From Rubinisphaera italica (GTDB lineage: Bacteria > Planctomycetota > Planctomycetia > Planctomycetales > Planctomycetaceae), in the NCBI RefSeq assembly GCF_007859715.1, contig NZ_SJPG01000001.1, positions 4,566,228-4,630,227 of the forward strand: DNA of 64,000 bases, given 5' to 3'. The first letter of the stretch is position 1. Each line of letters opens with the position of its first letter. A model generated the notes under the pieces. That model was not told the DNA's origin. It was given only the letters and a program-made list of their open reading frames with translations, and made no database searches. The translations under genes were made by a program, and so were the position numbers. Of this stretch, positions 10,107-19,950 are shown in pieces.

Positions 10107-11361
10107 TTTAAAAATCGATTGGATCTATCGCTTTGCCGTAAACGGCTCGTTCCCGGACCCTTTTGAGGAGGTCGCCGCAATTTGTGCAATATGTGAGGAG
10201 ACTGAATACGCTTATTTGTTGCTTAGCAACCGAAGTTCTCCTCCAATGTCTGCCGCAACCACAGGTCAAGTGGTGGGAATCTGCACGGCAGAGAGTGGTC
10301 GCCTGTTGCTTCAAGCAACCGCCGTAGTCAGAGAGCAACCTGCATCGCACTCGATAACTCCTAATGCAGTCACCGGTCTATATGGCGAACTGGCGGATCG
10401 GGTCTTCTGCAAGATCGAGAATGTTCAACTAACTGGTTCAATACCCGTCGATGAGTCCATTCTGTCGGCAGAAGCACAGAAAGACCTCCTCAATGGACAG
10501 GCGACGGTAAAGCGACTCACGAAAGCAACCAAGAAACCGAAGCGAGCAGCGAAACAGAATCCCGTATCAGTCGCCCCGGATTTAGAACCGATCGAATTGG
10601 ATTCGGTTGAATTGCAATTTGCCATTCCGCCGGATGTAGACGAATTCGTAGTGGGACTTGATCCAACGGCAGCCACTTGGGAATCGGCAATGACCGTTGG
10701 AACCAAAAAGATGCCGTCATTCGCTTTGAGGATTAAGGATGGACGCCTATCCGTTGCTGAAAGCCCGTTAGCTTTGCATCTGACAAATAACGACTTCTGG
10801 CAGCGAGTGAATGATCTCAAAGCTTCACTCACTTGTATCGACGGTCCGTGTGGAACGAATGGACCTCGGCTACTGGATGCCTACTCAGCATGGGCTGATG
10901 ATGGTTGCCACGGCACAAGAGATTCTGAAATTCAGTTATATCGTGAGGGAGTGGGTCTCTTTTGGACTAGCCAAAACACAGTGATGAACTTCAAAGGACC
11001 TGATCGGTGGATCGCTCGTTCCCTGCGTTTGTTTAGCGAGTCACCAACAATCGAAAAGATCGAGACTCATCCTCATGGGGCATTCCTGTTCCTGTGGCAT
11101 TCTTTCGGGCAAGAAGGCAAACCACCGGAAAAAAGCAAACTAGCGGGACAGGATGCGAGGTTCGCAATATTGAAAAAGTTCTTACCGGATCTGACAAGGA
11201 AAATGGTCCCGGACCATGATGCTATGGATTCAGCCGTCGCTGCATTAGTTGCCGCACTTCATCGACTTGGATTAACGACATCTTTTGGAACCATGAAAAA
11301 CGGTGGTTTGATTTGGATGCCGAACATAAGCGATCAAGTTCGACGAAACGGAGAGAATTGA
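10099..11361 (+). CDS. DUF429-like predicted RNase H-fold protein
   Basis: 420 aa, taking the second of two adjacent ATGs because GGAGG lies 6 nt before it. The N-terminal ~150 residues are unassigned and end in a basic [15 protein letters not shown] stretch. From about 180 the protein looks like DUF429: [10 protein letters not shown] supplies the first Asp, CIDGPCG a second acidic site, IETHPHGAF the conserved E-x-H-P element and [16 protein letters not shown] the last Asp-rich helix. DUF429 proteins are predicted RNase H-like nucleases. It sits between the GIY-YIG gene and hsdR with only 3 nt to hsdR. Function in the R-M operon is unknown. Confidence 0.68.
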   Translation: MSDLKIDWIYRFAVNGSFPDPFEEVAAICAICEETEYAYLLLSNRSSPPMSAATTGQVVGICTAESGRLLLQATAVVREQPASHSITPNAVTGLYGELADRVFCKIENVQLTGSIPVDESILSAEAQKDLLNGQATVKRLTKATKKPKRAAKQNPVSVAPDLEPIELDSVELQFAIPPDVDEFVVGLDPTAATWESAMTVGTKKMPSFALRIKDGRLSVAESPLALHLTNNDFWQRVNDLKASLTCIDGPCGTNGPRLLDAYSAWADDGCHGTRDSEIQLYREGVGLFWTSQNTVMNFKGPDRWIARSLRLFSESPTIEKIETHPHGAFLFLWHSFGQEGKPPEKSKLAGQDARFAILKKFLPDLTRKMVPDHDAMDSAVAALVAALHRLGLTTSFGTMKNGGLIWMPNISDQVRRNGEN

Positions 11362-11364
11362 ACC

Positions 11365-14300
11365 ATGTCCGAATACAACTTCGTCGAAAAACCGTTTCTC
11401 GATCAGTTGAAGCAACTGGACTGGGACGTCATTGATCAGGGACCAGCATATCCGACTGATCCGACGAAGAGTCTGCGCAACAATTTCAGGGATGTGTTTC
11501 TGCGAGACAAGTTCTTTGAGAATGTCCGAGCGATCAATACCACAGAAGACGGTCAAGCTTGGCTGACCGACAAGCAACTTGAAGAAGTCTATGAGAGCAT
11601 TTCAGGCGGTATGACTGGAAGTCTGATCGAGATCAATGAAGCTGTCCAGAAGCTTCTCTATCGAACTCAGGTTGATGAAAATGAACTCACAGGTGAGGAA
11701 TACCCAAACGTTCAACCGATTGACTTTCAAAACCCACTCAAAAATAACTTTCTGGCAATCAATCAGTTTCGTATCGACACACCGGGTTGCGTAAAGTCTT
11801 GCATCATTCCCGACATCGTGCTGTTCGTGAATGGGATACCGTTGGTCGTAGTCGAAGCCAAGGATATCAACCAGACCGAATCCAACCCGATGTATGAAGC
11901 GTTCCGTCAGTTGATGCGGTACAGCGGGCAGCGGCAAGGGACTCACGAAGCTGGGCTTCGAGAGGGTGAGCCGAAGCTGTTCCATACGAACCAATTTATT
12001 ATTCGCAGTTGCGGAGATCGATGCGAGTTTGGGACGGTCACCTCCACCGAAGAAGAATATTTCTACCCGTGGCGTGACATCTATCCCGAGAAGTACAGCA
12101 CCTATGAGAAGCCGCTTAGAATAGAACGGCAACAGGAATTACTGATTCAGGGAATGCTTCCCAAGGAAACTTTGCTCGACATCGTGCGCAGTTGCACTGT
12201 TTTCATGGATGTGGGCAAGACACGAGCAAAGATTGTCTGTCGCTATCAGCAATACCGAGCTATGCAGAAGATCATCGGTCGTCTCCGTAAAGGCGATACA
12301 CCGATGGAACGGTCGGGAGTTGTGTGGCACACTCAAGGATCAGGCAAGTCACTTACGATGGTGTTTGCTATTCGCAAATTGCGAATGTGTGATGACCTGA
12401 AAGATTTCAAGGTTTGCCTGATTAACGACCGTCGAGACCTTGAACAACAGCTTGGTGAAACGGCAACACTGACCGACGAGAAGGTGACCTACATCAACAG
12501 CACAAAGGATTTGAAGGAGAAGCTTGCCACCGACACATCCAACCTGAACATGATTATGGTTCACAAGTTCAACGAGGTCCAGAACAAGGATGTTCCCGAT
12601 TACCTTGAGAGTGCTTTAAATATACCTCAGTACGAGAACTTCGGCGTGGTGAACTCATCCGAGCGAATCTTGCTCATGATTGACGAGGCTCATCGGTCTC
12701 AGGCAGGGGATCTCGGAGACAACCTATTCGAAGCGTTTCCGCAGGCGACTCGACTTGCCTTCACAGGAACACCACTCATTGCCGTAAAAGATGGTCAGGT
12801 CGTTGGGCAGAAGACAGCCAAACGATTCGGTGGTTATATCGACAAATACAAGATACAGGATGCCGTGGATGATGGTGCGACGGTCCAGATTCTCTACGAG
12901 GGAAAGACCGCCGATTCGGCGATCAACATGAAACATGTGTTTGACAACAAGATCGATGATGCTGCCCGAATCCACGTTGAGTCGCAACTTCGAAAGGCCG
13001 ACAATGTTGCTGCCCTGAAGAGAATGGCGAAACGTGAAGCGAAGCCGTTTGATGATCTGGTCAGGGAACGAACTGCCGAAGAGATTCTGGCACTGAAACA
13101 AAAATGGGGAACAACAGGCGATATTCTAGAAGCCGATGAGCGAATTGAGGACATCGCCGAGGACCTTGTGGACCACTACATTGAAAACATCCTTCCGAAC
13201 GGCTTCAAAGCTCAGGTCGTCTGCGGGTCCAAGATGGCGGCGATCAAATACAAGGATTTTATAGACAAGGCACTTGCGGTACGACTGGCCATCGAAGAAG
13301 CAAAACCATCAAAAGGAAATACCACTCAGGAATCAGGCTACCGAGATGATGAATTATGTAGACAGATTGCTTTTTTGCAGTCAGTTGTTGTGATATCTGG
13401 TGATGGAACAAATGAGGCAGCCGTGATCACAGCCGCTCGCAAGCATGCCCGAGAAGTGAATGCCGTCGATAACTTTAAACGAGCCTTTAATTACGATGAT
13501 CCCGAAAAGGTCAATACAGGGGTCGCCTTCCTGATTGTCTGCGACATGCTGTTAACAGGTTTCGATGCTCCAATCGAGCAGGTCATGTATATCGATAAGA
13601 ACGTAAAGAATCACAATCTGTTACAAACAATTGCCCGAGTTAACAGGATTGCTAAAGGCAAGAGTCGTGGCTTCATTGTCGATTACATCGGATTGTCTAA
13701 ACACTTGAAGCAGGCACTCTCGATTTATGCGTCTGAGGATCGGAAAGACCTCGAAGAGTCTCTCCAGAACATCAGCGTTGAACTTCCAGTTCTACAGGAC
13801 CGTTACCGCCGACTGCTCAATCTGTTCGTGGATAATGGAGTCAAGAACATCGAGGAGTTTGTTGAGCAAAAGATAAGCGACCAAGTAGAACTGTTCGCCA
13901 CTTTAGAAAAAGCCATCGAGTGCATGGAGGATATTAAGCAGCGATCAAACTTTGAGGTGTACCTGAAAAAGTTTATGCAGAGCATGGACATCATTCTGCC
14001 TAATGCCGCTGCTAATCCTTACAAGATTCCTGTCAAGCGATTTGGTTATATCCTCGTGAGAGTCAGGGACCGCTACAAAGACGACACGCTGACGATTTCT
14101 GGTGCTGGCGAGAAAGTGAAAAAGCATATCGACGAGCATCTGATCAGCCTTGGCATCAACCCGAAGATTCCTCCAGTCGAGTTATTTTCGTCTCAATTCA
14201 TTCAGGAAGTTGAGAAGAATACCTCACCCAAAGCCAAGGCAAGTGAAATGGAACATGCCATTCGCAAGCACTGCAAGGTTAAGTTTGACGAAGACCCAGC

Positions 14301-14736
14301 TTTTTACGCAAAGCTGAGCGAGAAACTGGAAGCACTGATCAAGCAACACAAAGACAATTGGGAGCAATTGGTTGGCGATCTATTCGGTCTTCGCAGCGAG
14401 GCAGAGGCAGGACGCAAAGAGGAAATTGAAGGAGTGAGTGCTGAAGCGGCTCCTTTCTATGATCTGGTTGGGCAACTCGCCTTTAAGGACAAGACTGTCC
14501 CTCCTGAATGTGCGGAGACTGTGAAACAGCTTGTGATTGATGTCATCGATCATTTGCAGTCCAACATCGACATTATCGACTTCTGGAACCGTCCTACAGA
14601 AGTCAGCCGCCTGCGAGGTGAATTATCGGATTTGATGTTGGCAACAGGTGTTGATCAGGTAATTGGAAACGCTGACAAGCTTGTCGCCGAGATCACTCAA
14701 CTTGCGAAGAACCGAGAAAAGGACATTCTCAGTTAA
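11365..14736 (+). CDS. hsdR: type I restriction endonuclease subunit R (HsdR)
   Basis: 1123 aa, normal for HsdR. The N-terminal nuclease domain shows Asp in IPDIVLF and Glu-x-Lys in VVVEAKD (about residues 150-168). The SF2 motor follows, with Walker A GSGKS near 328, MIDEAHRS near 438, LAFTGTPL, and the motif V/VI region with LLTGFDAP and ARVNRI. The C-terminal third is helical and binds the methylase core. It translocates unmethylated DNA with ATP and cuts it at a distance. The stop shares one base with the following ATG. Confidence 0.95.
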   Translation: MSEYNFVEKPFLDQLKQLDWDVIDQGPAYPTDPTKSLRNNFRDVFLRDKFFENVRAINTTEDGQAWLTDKQLEEVYESISGGMTGSLIEINEAVQKLLYRTQVDENELTGEEYPNVQPIDFQNPLKNNFLAINQFRIDTPGCVKSCIIPDIVLFVNGIPLVVVEAKDINQTESNPMYEAFRQLMRYSGQRQGTHEAGLREGEPKLFHTNQFIIRSCGDRCEFGTVTSTEEEYFYPWRDIYPEKYSTYEKPLRIERQQELLIQGMLPKETLLDIVRSCTVFMDVGKTRAKIVCRYQQYRAMQKIIGRLRKGDTPMERSGVVWHTQGSGKSLTMVFAIRKLRMCDDLKDFKVCLINDRRDLEQQLGETATLTDEKVTYINSTKDLKEKLATDTSNLNMIMVHKFNEVQNKDVPDYLESALNIPQYENFGVVNSSERILLMIDEAHRSQAGDLGDNLFEAFPQATRLAFTGTPLIAVKDGQVVGQKTAKRFGGYIDKYKIQDAVDDGATVQILYEGKTADSAINMKHVFDNKIDDAARIHVESQLRKADNVAALKRMAKREAKPFDDLVRERTAEEILALKQKWGTTGDILEADERIEDIAEDLVDHYIENILPNGFKAQVVCGSKMAAIKYKDFIDKALAVRLAIEEAKPSKGNTTQESGYRDDELCRQIAFLQSVVVISGDGTNEAAVITAARKHAREVNAVDNFKRAFNYDDPEKVNTGVAFLIVCDMLLTGFDAPIEQVMYIDKNVKNHNLLQTIARVNRIAKGKSRGFIVDYIGLSKHLKQALSIYASEDRKDLEESLQNISVELPVLQDRYRRLLNLFVDNGVKNIEEFVEQKISDQVELFATLEKAIECMEDIKQRSNFEVYLKKFMQSMDIILPNAAANPYKIPVKRFGYILVRVRDRYKDDTLTISGAGEKVKKHIDEHLISLGINPKIPPVELFSSQFIQEVEKNTSPKAKASEMEHAIRKHCKVKFDEDPAFYAKLSEKLEALIKQHKDNWEQLVGDLFGLRSEAEAGRKEEIEGVSAEAAPFYDLVGQLAFKDKTVPPECAETVKQLVIDVIDHLQSNIDIIDFWNRPTEVSRLRGELSDLMLATGVDQVIGNADKLVAEITQLAKNREKDILS

Positions 14737-15425
14737 TGAAAACTTTCAAGGACATTGAGTACACACTGAAACGCAGTGACCGCAAGACCGCCAGTATTTA
14801 CATTGAGCGAGATGGGCAGGTATCTGTACTTGTGCCAAAAGAGCTTTCCAAGGCTCGAATAGAAGAACTGCTCGAATCTAAACGCAAATGGATATATCGA
14901 AATCAGGCAGAATGGCATGACCTGAATACTACGAGAATTCAGCGGGAATATGTCAATGGCGAAGGTTTTTTATATCTTGGTCGCACCTACCGATTGAAGT
15001 TGGTCGATCAGCAAGAACAACCATTGATGCTCAAGAACGGATACTTCTGCCTGATGTCGAACAATGATTCAGCCCAAGATGCGGATTCTGCTTTCAAAGA
15101 ATTTTATCGAACCAAAGGTAAGGATCGCATTTCTGAACGTGTGACATTTTTTGAGCGACGTATGGGGGTCAATTCCAACGCAATCAAAATTATGGAATTG
15201 AAGAATCGTTGGGCATCCTGCACACAGGGAGGCAATTTGAACTTTCACTGGAAGTGCATGATGGCACCACCTACGGTTATCGATTACATCATCGTCCACG
15301 AACTCGCTCACTTGATTCACGCTAACCACACAGATGCGTTCTGGAACGAGGTAGACAAAGTTCTTCCCGATTATGGCGACCGTAAAGAATGGCTGCGGAT
15401 ACACGGAGCAGGGATGGGCTTGTAA
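14736..15425 (+). CDS. YgjP/DUF45-like zinc metallopeptidase
   Basis: 229 aa, overlapping hsdR by 1 nt (TAATG). The C-terminal half carries the gluzincin motif H188-E-L-A-H192 followed by H198 (HANHTDAFW). Upstream is the NRWASC element typical of the YgjP/DUF45 (SprT-like, WLM-related) family. The protein is predicted to be soluble. Such genes commonly close type I R-M operons; a role in processing complex subunits is a possibility, not shown. About 110 bp separates it from the next gene, so the R-M operon probably ends here. Confidence 0.85.
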   Translation: MKTFKDIEYTLKRSDRKTASIYIERDGQVSVLVPKELSKARIEELLESKRKWIYRNQAEWHDLNTTRIQREYVNGEGFLYLGRTYRLKLVDQQEQPLMLKNGYFCLMSNNDSAQDADSAFKEFYRTKGKDRISERVTFFERRMGVNSNAIKIMELKNRWASCTQGGNLNFHWKCMMAPPTVIDYIIVHELAHLIHANHTDAFWNEVDKVLPDYGDRKEWLRIHGAGMGL

Positions 15426-15534
15426 CATAAATCAGAAGATGCAAATGTGACCGACCTCCTTACCATTCTGGACGAATTCTAAAAGTAAGCACGTCTAAGA
15501 ATTCGAACTTCAAAGATGATAAGAACATAACTGA

Positions 15535-16830
15535 ATGATCCAAGATACTGACCATAATTCTGCTCTCGGGTGGATTGACTTCTCTTCGGAGCACCGAGCT
15601 AAAGTCAGAACTGTAATCGATCTGTTGGGGGAGCGAGGGGTAATTGACGAACTTGGCATTGGAGTGATCAGAGACTCTTTCTCGGACTCATTGTTTCCCG
15701 GCATTTCTACGATCCAAACCAGAGCGAAATACTATCTTACTGTTCCTCGTATTCTTCGTGACTACGAACACCTTGATCTACGGTCCCGTCGCAAACAATC
15801 ACTATCTGACTACCTTCGGAAGTCTGAAAATGAGTGTATGTTATCGCTTGCTCGAAATCATAAGGAAGATCCACAGACTGGAATTATCGGAATCGAATTC
15901 TTTGACAAACCGGGCGAGGTTCAGAGAAAACCATCTTCCGTCTACTGGAACGGTATCCGATTGTTTGGATTAGTGAATACGAAGCTATCTTTACAAGAAT
16001 TCACCCGTAAATTTGCGAATCCAGAACAACCCTTGCATGACCTGATCAAAGGTGATGATGAAAAAAAGGGCGACGATCACGACGCATATAACTCATCCGG
16101 GTCAATCATTGAGCTTCCGTCATGGCAAAATAGTGACTGGATCAATGATTTGAATTTGAATCTCAGTTTCGACGAATCGCAATTCTTGGCTACCAAGATT
16201 GCGGCTACGGTACCTAATAGCCTCTTAGGACAAGTGCTGATGGATTCCGAAGTTCGCATGATGTTTTGTGAACTCGCAGACAACATTAGTGTTTCCAATC
16301 TGTTCGATGATACCAATTTCGTGAGCCGCTTTGACGAGAATCTACAAAGCGTAATGTTTGGTGCTAGTGCCTTTTGGCATCTGCTGAAAGGGGCTCACAT
16401 TCGCTACAACATATTGATTCAGAGAAAACAAAGTATTACCACAAAGAAAGAAGAATTCGAGCAGGAATGGAGTGAGTGGCTTTCATCGATCGATACGTTT
16501 CCATGGGATCGCTGGAATACCGACTTTATCTGGCAACTTGCGAGCAGGCACGGGAGGCAGATTCGAGAGTATACAAAACAGTTTGTGACAGATTGGATTG
16601 CTGCCATTGAACAGTGCGCAACTAATGAGTTTTATGATGAGCTAGTCATCAGGCAGGAAAGACTAAATAAGAAGCCTCTGGCAAGGCTTCAAGATGGTGC
16701 CGATTATCGTCAGACTAATTGGGTCGGAATTCGTGATCTAGACTTTCGCTTCACTCAGGCTCGTACCATTGTTCGAGACATCCACCGAGGTCTGAATGAG
16801 CATCAGGAGGAGTCCGATGCTCGACTATAA
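15535..16830 (+). CDS. DUF6361 family protein
   Basis: 431 aa. The N-terminal LGWIDFSSEHRAKV and the following VIDELGIGVIRDSFSDSLFPG region match what I know of DUF6361, a family of unknown biochemical role found beside PLD nucleases and helicases. No catalytic motif, signal peptide or membrane segment is visible. It opens a plus-strand cassette and overlaps the next gene by 14 nt (AGGAGG at 16805-16810 precedes that start). Gene order suggests it is a structural or sensor subunit of a defence system; this is inference. Confidence 0.7.
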   Translation: MIQDTDHNSALGWIDFSSEHRAKVRTVIDLLGERGVIDELGIGVIRDSFSDSLFPGISTIQTRAKYYLTVPRILRDYEHLDLRSRRKQSLSDYLRKSENECMLSLARNHKEDPQTGIIGIEFFDKPGEVQRKPSSVYWNGIRLFGLVNTKLSLQEFTRKFANPEQPLHDLIKGDDEKKGDDHDAYNSSGSIIELPSWQNSDWINDLNLNLSFDESQFLATKIAATVPNSLLGQVLMDSEVRMMFCELADNISVSNLFDDTNFVSRFDENLQSVMFGASAFWHLLKGAHIRYNILIQRKQSITTKKEEFEQEWSEWLSSIDTFPWDRWNTDFIWQLASRHGRQIREYTKQFVTDWIAAIEQCATNEFYDELVIRQERLNKKPLARLQDGADYRQTNWVGIRDLDFRFTQARTIVRDIHRGLNEHQEESDARL

Positions 16831-18065
16831 AAGAGATCGTCTTGACTACGGTGAAATGTTAATCCCACCGGAAGGTTACACCCTCAGTCGGGCAATTGCT
16901 GCCACGTATTCTCTAGATTTGAACACGTTGTTATCGATTCCAATAGCGCTATTCTACGCTCAAACACTGGAAGGTTTTGAAGGAGGAGAACGTATTCAAC
17001 TGCTGGATTCCATTCAAAAATGCCCAGATGTTCTCAAAATTTACCATCAAAAAGGAAAAATACACGTTCCCAGAACCCAGAACCGACTGTATGGGTTGAT
17101 TGAGGAATGGGGAAGGGGAACCACTACAACAGAATCTGCATGCTAAGTTATTCGTCTTTAGACAACAGACTCGTGGGAGCCGGTGGTTCATTGGATCGGC
17201 GAATGCAACTACAGCAGCCATAGAGAGGAATGTTGAGTTCATGCTGGAACTGAGAGGGCAGAGCGATGCCGTTCAGTTTGACAGACTGCTCGACGACCTG
17301 CTTGGTCCAGATAGAGATGCTAATATCTTTGAGCCATTTGAAGCCAAGCCCGAAGCGAATGAAGTTGATCAAAGCCTCGAACAGAAGCTTCGTTTGTTGG
17401 AATATGACCTTCTCAAGTCAATTGAGATCGAGTCTGCACGAGTGGAACGACAGCCCACTAGTGAGAATTATGATCTTCACATCATACTCCGCCCCGGAAG
17501 TATTCGCTGGTCGGAATTCTCTGTCCGGTTAGCTCCATTCAATTCCAAAGACATGGAAGCACAACCGCTATCAAATGAAGGTCCGTTTGTATTTTGTTTC
17601 GAGAATATCAATGAGAGTAATCTGAGCCTATTTCTCCGATTTGAGATTTACCATGAAGGAGAACGGCTGCGGCAATTCCTGATGAAGATCAATATTGACG
17701 GAATGCCTACTAGCCGAGTCAGCCGAATCATTCAAAGCATCATCAAAGATAGTAATCTGTTTTTCGAATACCTACGATTCCTGCTTGCTGACGAGTTCGA
17801 CAAAAACAATGTCTCGGGTTCTGATAACAAAAGCGGAACAAATGCCAAAGATGTTCAAATCTGGGACATTCAGACTCCTATTTTTGAGCAGTTGCTGATT
17901 TCAGCATCACGTAGACCCGGTCGTCTAAAGGAGATCGATGATGTGATCAGACACTTGACACAAGACATGGTTGACGAGAAGAAAGTTGTGCCACCTGAGT
18001 TCGTTTCGTTTTGGAACGCTTTCAGACAAATGGTTCCGCAACCGCAGGAGCCATTTTCAACATGA
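16817..18065 (+). pseudogene. phospholipase-D-like nuclease, internally deleted and frameshifted
   Basis: Two overlapping frames together form one gene. The first (ATG 16817 after AGGAGG, MLDYKRDRLDYGEML) ends at 17146. The second is open from about 17100 to 18065 and carries a PLD signature, with HAKLFVF and GSANATT spaced as HxK and GSxN. Intact members of this family, as I recall them, are about 600 residues with two such motifs. Here the first motif and some 150-200 codons seem to be missing at the frame change near 17100-17120. A deletion plus frameshift best explains this. The gene overlaps DUF6361 by 14 nt and the helicase start by 4 nt. Confidence 0.7.
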
Positions 18066-18850
18066 GCACTTCGCAGGTCGACAGTCACATTCGCCAGAGC
18101 ATTGATTCGTTGAAAGATTTTCAGCGAGCAACGGTTGACGTTGTTTACGACCGCCTTTTCTATGGCGATCAGTCAAGAATGTTAGTTGCCGATGAAGTAG
18201 GATTGGGGAAAACAATTGTTGCCAAAGGGATTATAGCACGAAGAATAAAAGAGAAGATCGAGAGTGGCGACCAGAGTCGCCTCAATGTGACTTACATTTG
18301 CTCGAACCAAATCATTGCACGAGAGAATGTCCGAAAGTTAGACATCTACCCAAAGCAGCAATCTTATCAGCGTAACGTTGACCGTATTTCTTTTTTGGCG
18401 GAGAAACCAAAGTCCGAGCCAGAGGGATTGCTCAATCTGAATACTTTAACACCCGGTACATCATTTCGCACTGGTGAAGGGACGGGTGTCCAAAAGGAAA
18501 GAAAGCTCCTGTATGCAATCTTAATGACTGATTCAAAGGGGTTGGGGGAACTACCTGAAGGATTAGCTTGTTTGCTTCGTGGATCTGTTAGGAAAAGTGC
18601 ACGAGACTGGTGGGAGAATGTTGAAGAAAAACGTGTGAGTCGTTTTGCATCTACACTTAGAGATGGACTTTCTGAAAAGTTCCTTTCGAAGATTAAAGAA
18701 ACTAGGGTAGAACATTCGGATCAACTGGCTGATCGGCTGGACTTATCACGTTCCACGAGTCTTTACGATGCAGTATACGAGTATGCCTTCGAACAAAACG
18801 TAAATAACTTTGAGTCTTATCACTTCGGTTCGCTGGATTTAATCAAACAA
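18062..18850 (+). pseudogene. SNF2/helicase-type ATPase, 5' part, split by IS30
   Basis: 263 codons from the ATG at 18062, which overlaps the preceding stop as ATGA. The segment contains the Q-motif region (LKDFQRATVDVVYDRLF) and Walker A (DEVGLGKT, Lys50), then breaks at an IS30 copy after Lys-Gln (codon CAA, 18848-18850). The other half resumes at 19951. Removing the element and one CAA gives an uninterrupted frame of about 1108 residues. The protein would be a DNA- or RNA-dependent motor of the DUF6361/PLD cassette. Confidence 0.85.
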
Positions 18851-19950
18851 GGTGGATTCAATTTTGAAATGCACGGGTTTTGGGTTCGAACAGTTCGTGT
18901 GGTGATTTGAATTGGTACTTTTTGCGAGGCCGGTTGTTCAACTCCATCACAGCCGCTTGAATATCCTCGGCTTTCAGTTTACGGAAATCGCTCCCCTTCA
19001 GGAAGTATTGCCGCAGAAGCCCGTTGGTGTTCTCATTCTGGCCGCGTTGCCACGGCTGGCGAGCCGGAGCAAAATAGATCGCACAATGCAGGGCTTGCTC
19101 CAACTCTCGATGACCCGAAAACTCACTCCCGTTGTCCGTCGTCAAAGTTCGAATCAATGACGATGGCAACCCCTCAAACGCAAACACCGAAGCCGCGTTC
19201 AACGTCGATGCTTTCTTGTCCGGCAGATAGCTCGCCACAAGATAGCCGGTCTTGCGTTCGACATGCGTGACAATGTAGCCGGTCCCCTTTTGACCCTCGA
19301 TGGTATCCGATTCCCAGTGCCCGATCCGCGAACGATTGCGTGCAGAAACCGGTCGCTGATCCATTGGCTTTTTGGTCGGGTCGCATCGTCTGGAGATCCC
19401 TGTGCCGTAGCGTTTGCGGCGTTTCTTTCTCGATTGACGCAGCTGCCTGTAGATGTTGCCGCCCTGCTTTTTGTTTGCTTTGATCCAGGCGTAAATCGTC
19501 TCAATGGATATTCGCATTCTGGCCTCCCGAGGATGCAGTCGCAAGAGTTGACCTGCAATCTGTTCCGGCGACCACTTGAGAGACAACTTATCGAGCAGGA
19601 ATTCTTTGAGCGGAGCGTGGTTGAGTTTCCAGGGGAGTTTGCAGAGTTGTCGACGCCGTCGCGCTTTGCGGTCGGCTTTCCCGGCGAAATACTTCCCGGT
19701 CGCATCCGAATTCCGCCGCAGTTCTCGGGAGATCGTGCTGGGGTCTCGGGATAACTCGCGCGCAATTTCTATTCGAGAGTGTCCCAGGGCGTGCATGTGC
19801 GCTATGGAATCACGTTCCTCAGCAGTAAGATGCGTGTGTGACATTCGTGATTTCTTCTTAGTAGGATTGATGGTCGTTTGGTCAAAACAAACCATCTCAC
19901 GAATGTCACTCTTTTTCCATCAACCCGTGCATTTCAAAATTGAATCCACC
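18851..19950 (-). mobile_element. IS30-family insertion sequence, copy 1
   Basis: An 1100-bp element with perfect terminal inverted repeats of about 29 bp (GGTGGATTCAATTTTGAAAT... at each end). It is flanked by a 3-bp direct repeat, CAA (18848-18850 and 19951-19953), in keeping with IS30-type duplications. It encodes one transposase on the minus strand and interrupts the helicase gene. Its translated products equal those of the copies at 33779 and 55851. Confidence 0.95.
18858..19895 (-). CDS. IS30 family transposase (copy 1)
   Basis: 345 aa, complete. The N-terminal helix-turn-helix (LTAEERDSIAHMHALGHS, RDPSTISREL) is typical of IS30. The DDE catalytic core shows Asp in HWESDTIEG, Asp in LTTDNGSEFSGH and Glu in GQNENTNGLLRQY. 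An internal ATG at codon 18 (MSHTHL) is an alternative start. The stop codon lies inside the terminal inverted repeat. Nothing in the frame suggests inactivity. Confidence 0.95.
   Translation of the reverse strand: MVCFDQTTINPTKKKSRMSHTHLTAEERDSIAHMHALGHSRIEIARELSRDPSTISRELRRNSDATGKYFAGKADRKARRRRQLCKLPWKLNHAPLKEFLLDKLSLKWSPEQIAGQLLRLHPREARMRISIETIYAWIKANKKQGGNIYRQLRQSRKKRRKRYGTGISRRCDPTKKPMDQRPVSARNRSRIGHWESDTIEGQKGTGYIVTHVERKTGYLVASYLPDKKASTLNAASVFAFEGLPSSLIRTLTTDNGSEFSGHRELEQALHCAIYFAPARQPWQRGQNENTNGLLRQYFLKGSDFRKLKAEDIQAAVMELNNRPRKKYQFKSPHELFEPKTRAFQN

Noticed and set aside
19576..19950. Long plus-strand frame entering the helicase from inside IS30 copy 1 (and the same at 34504)
   Set aside because: It is the antisense of the transposase gene, which happens to be open through the inverted repeat. 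The native helicase N-terminus lies left of the IS.
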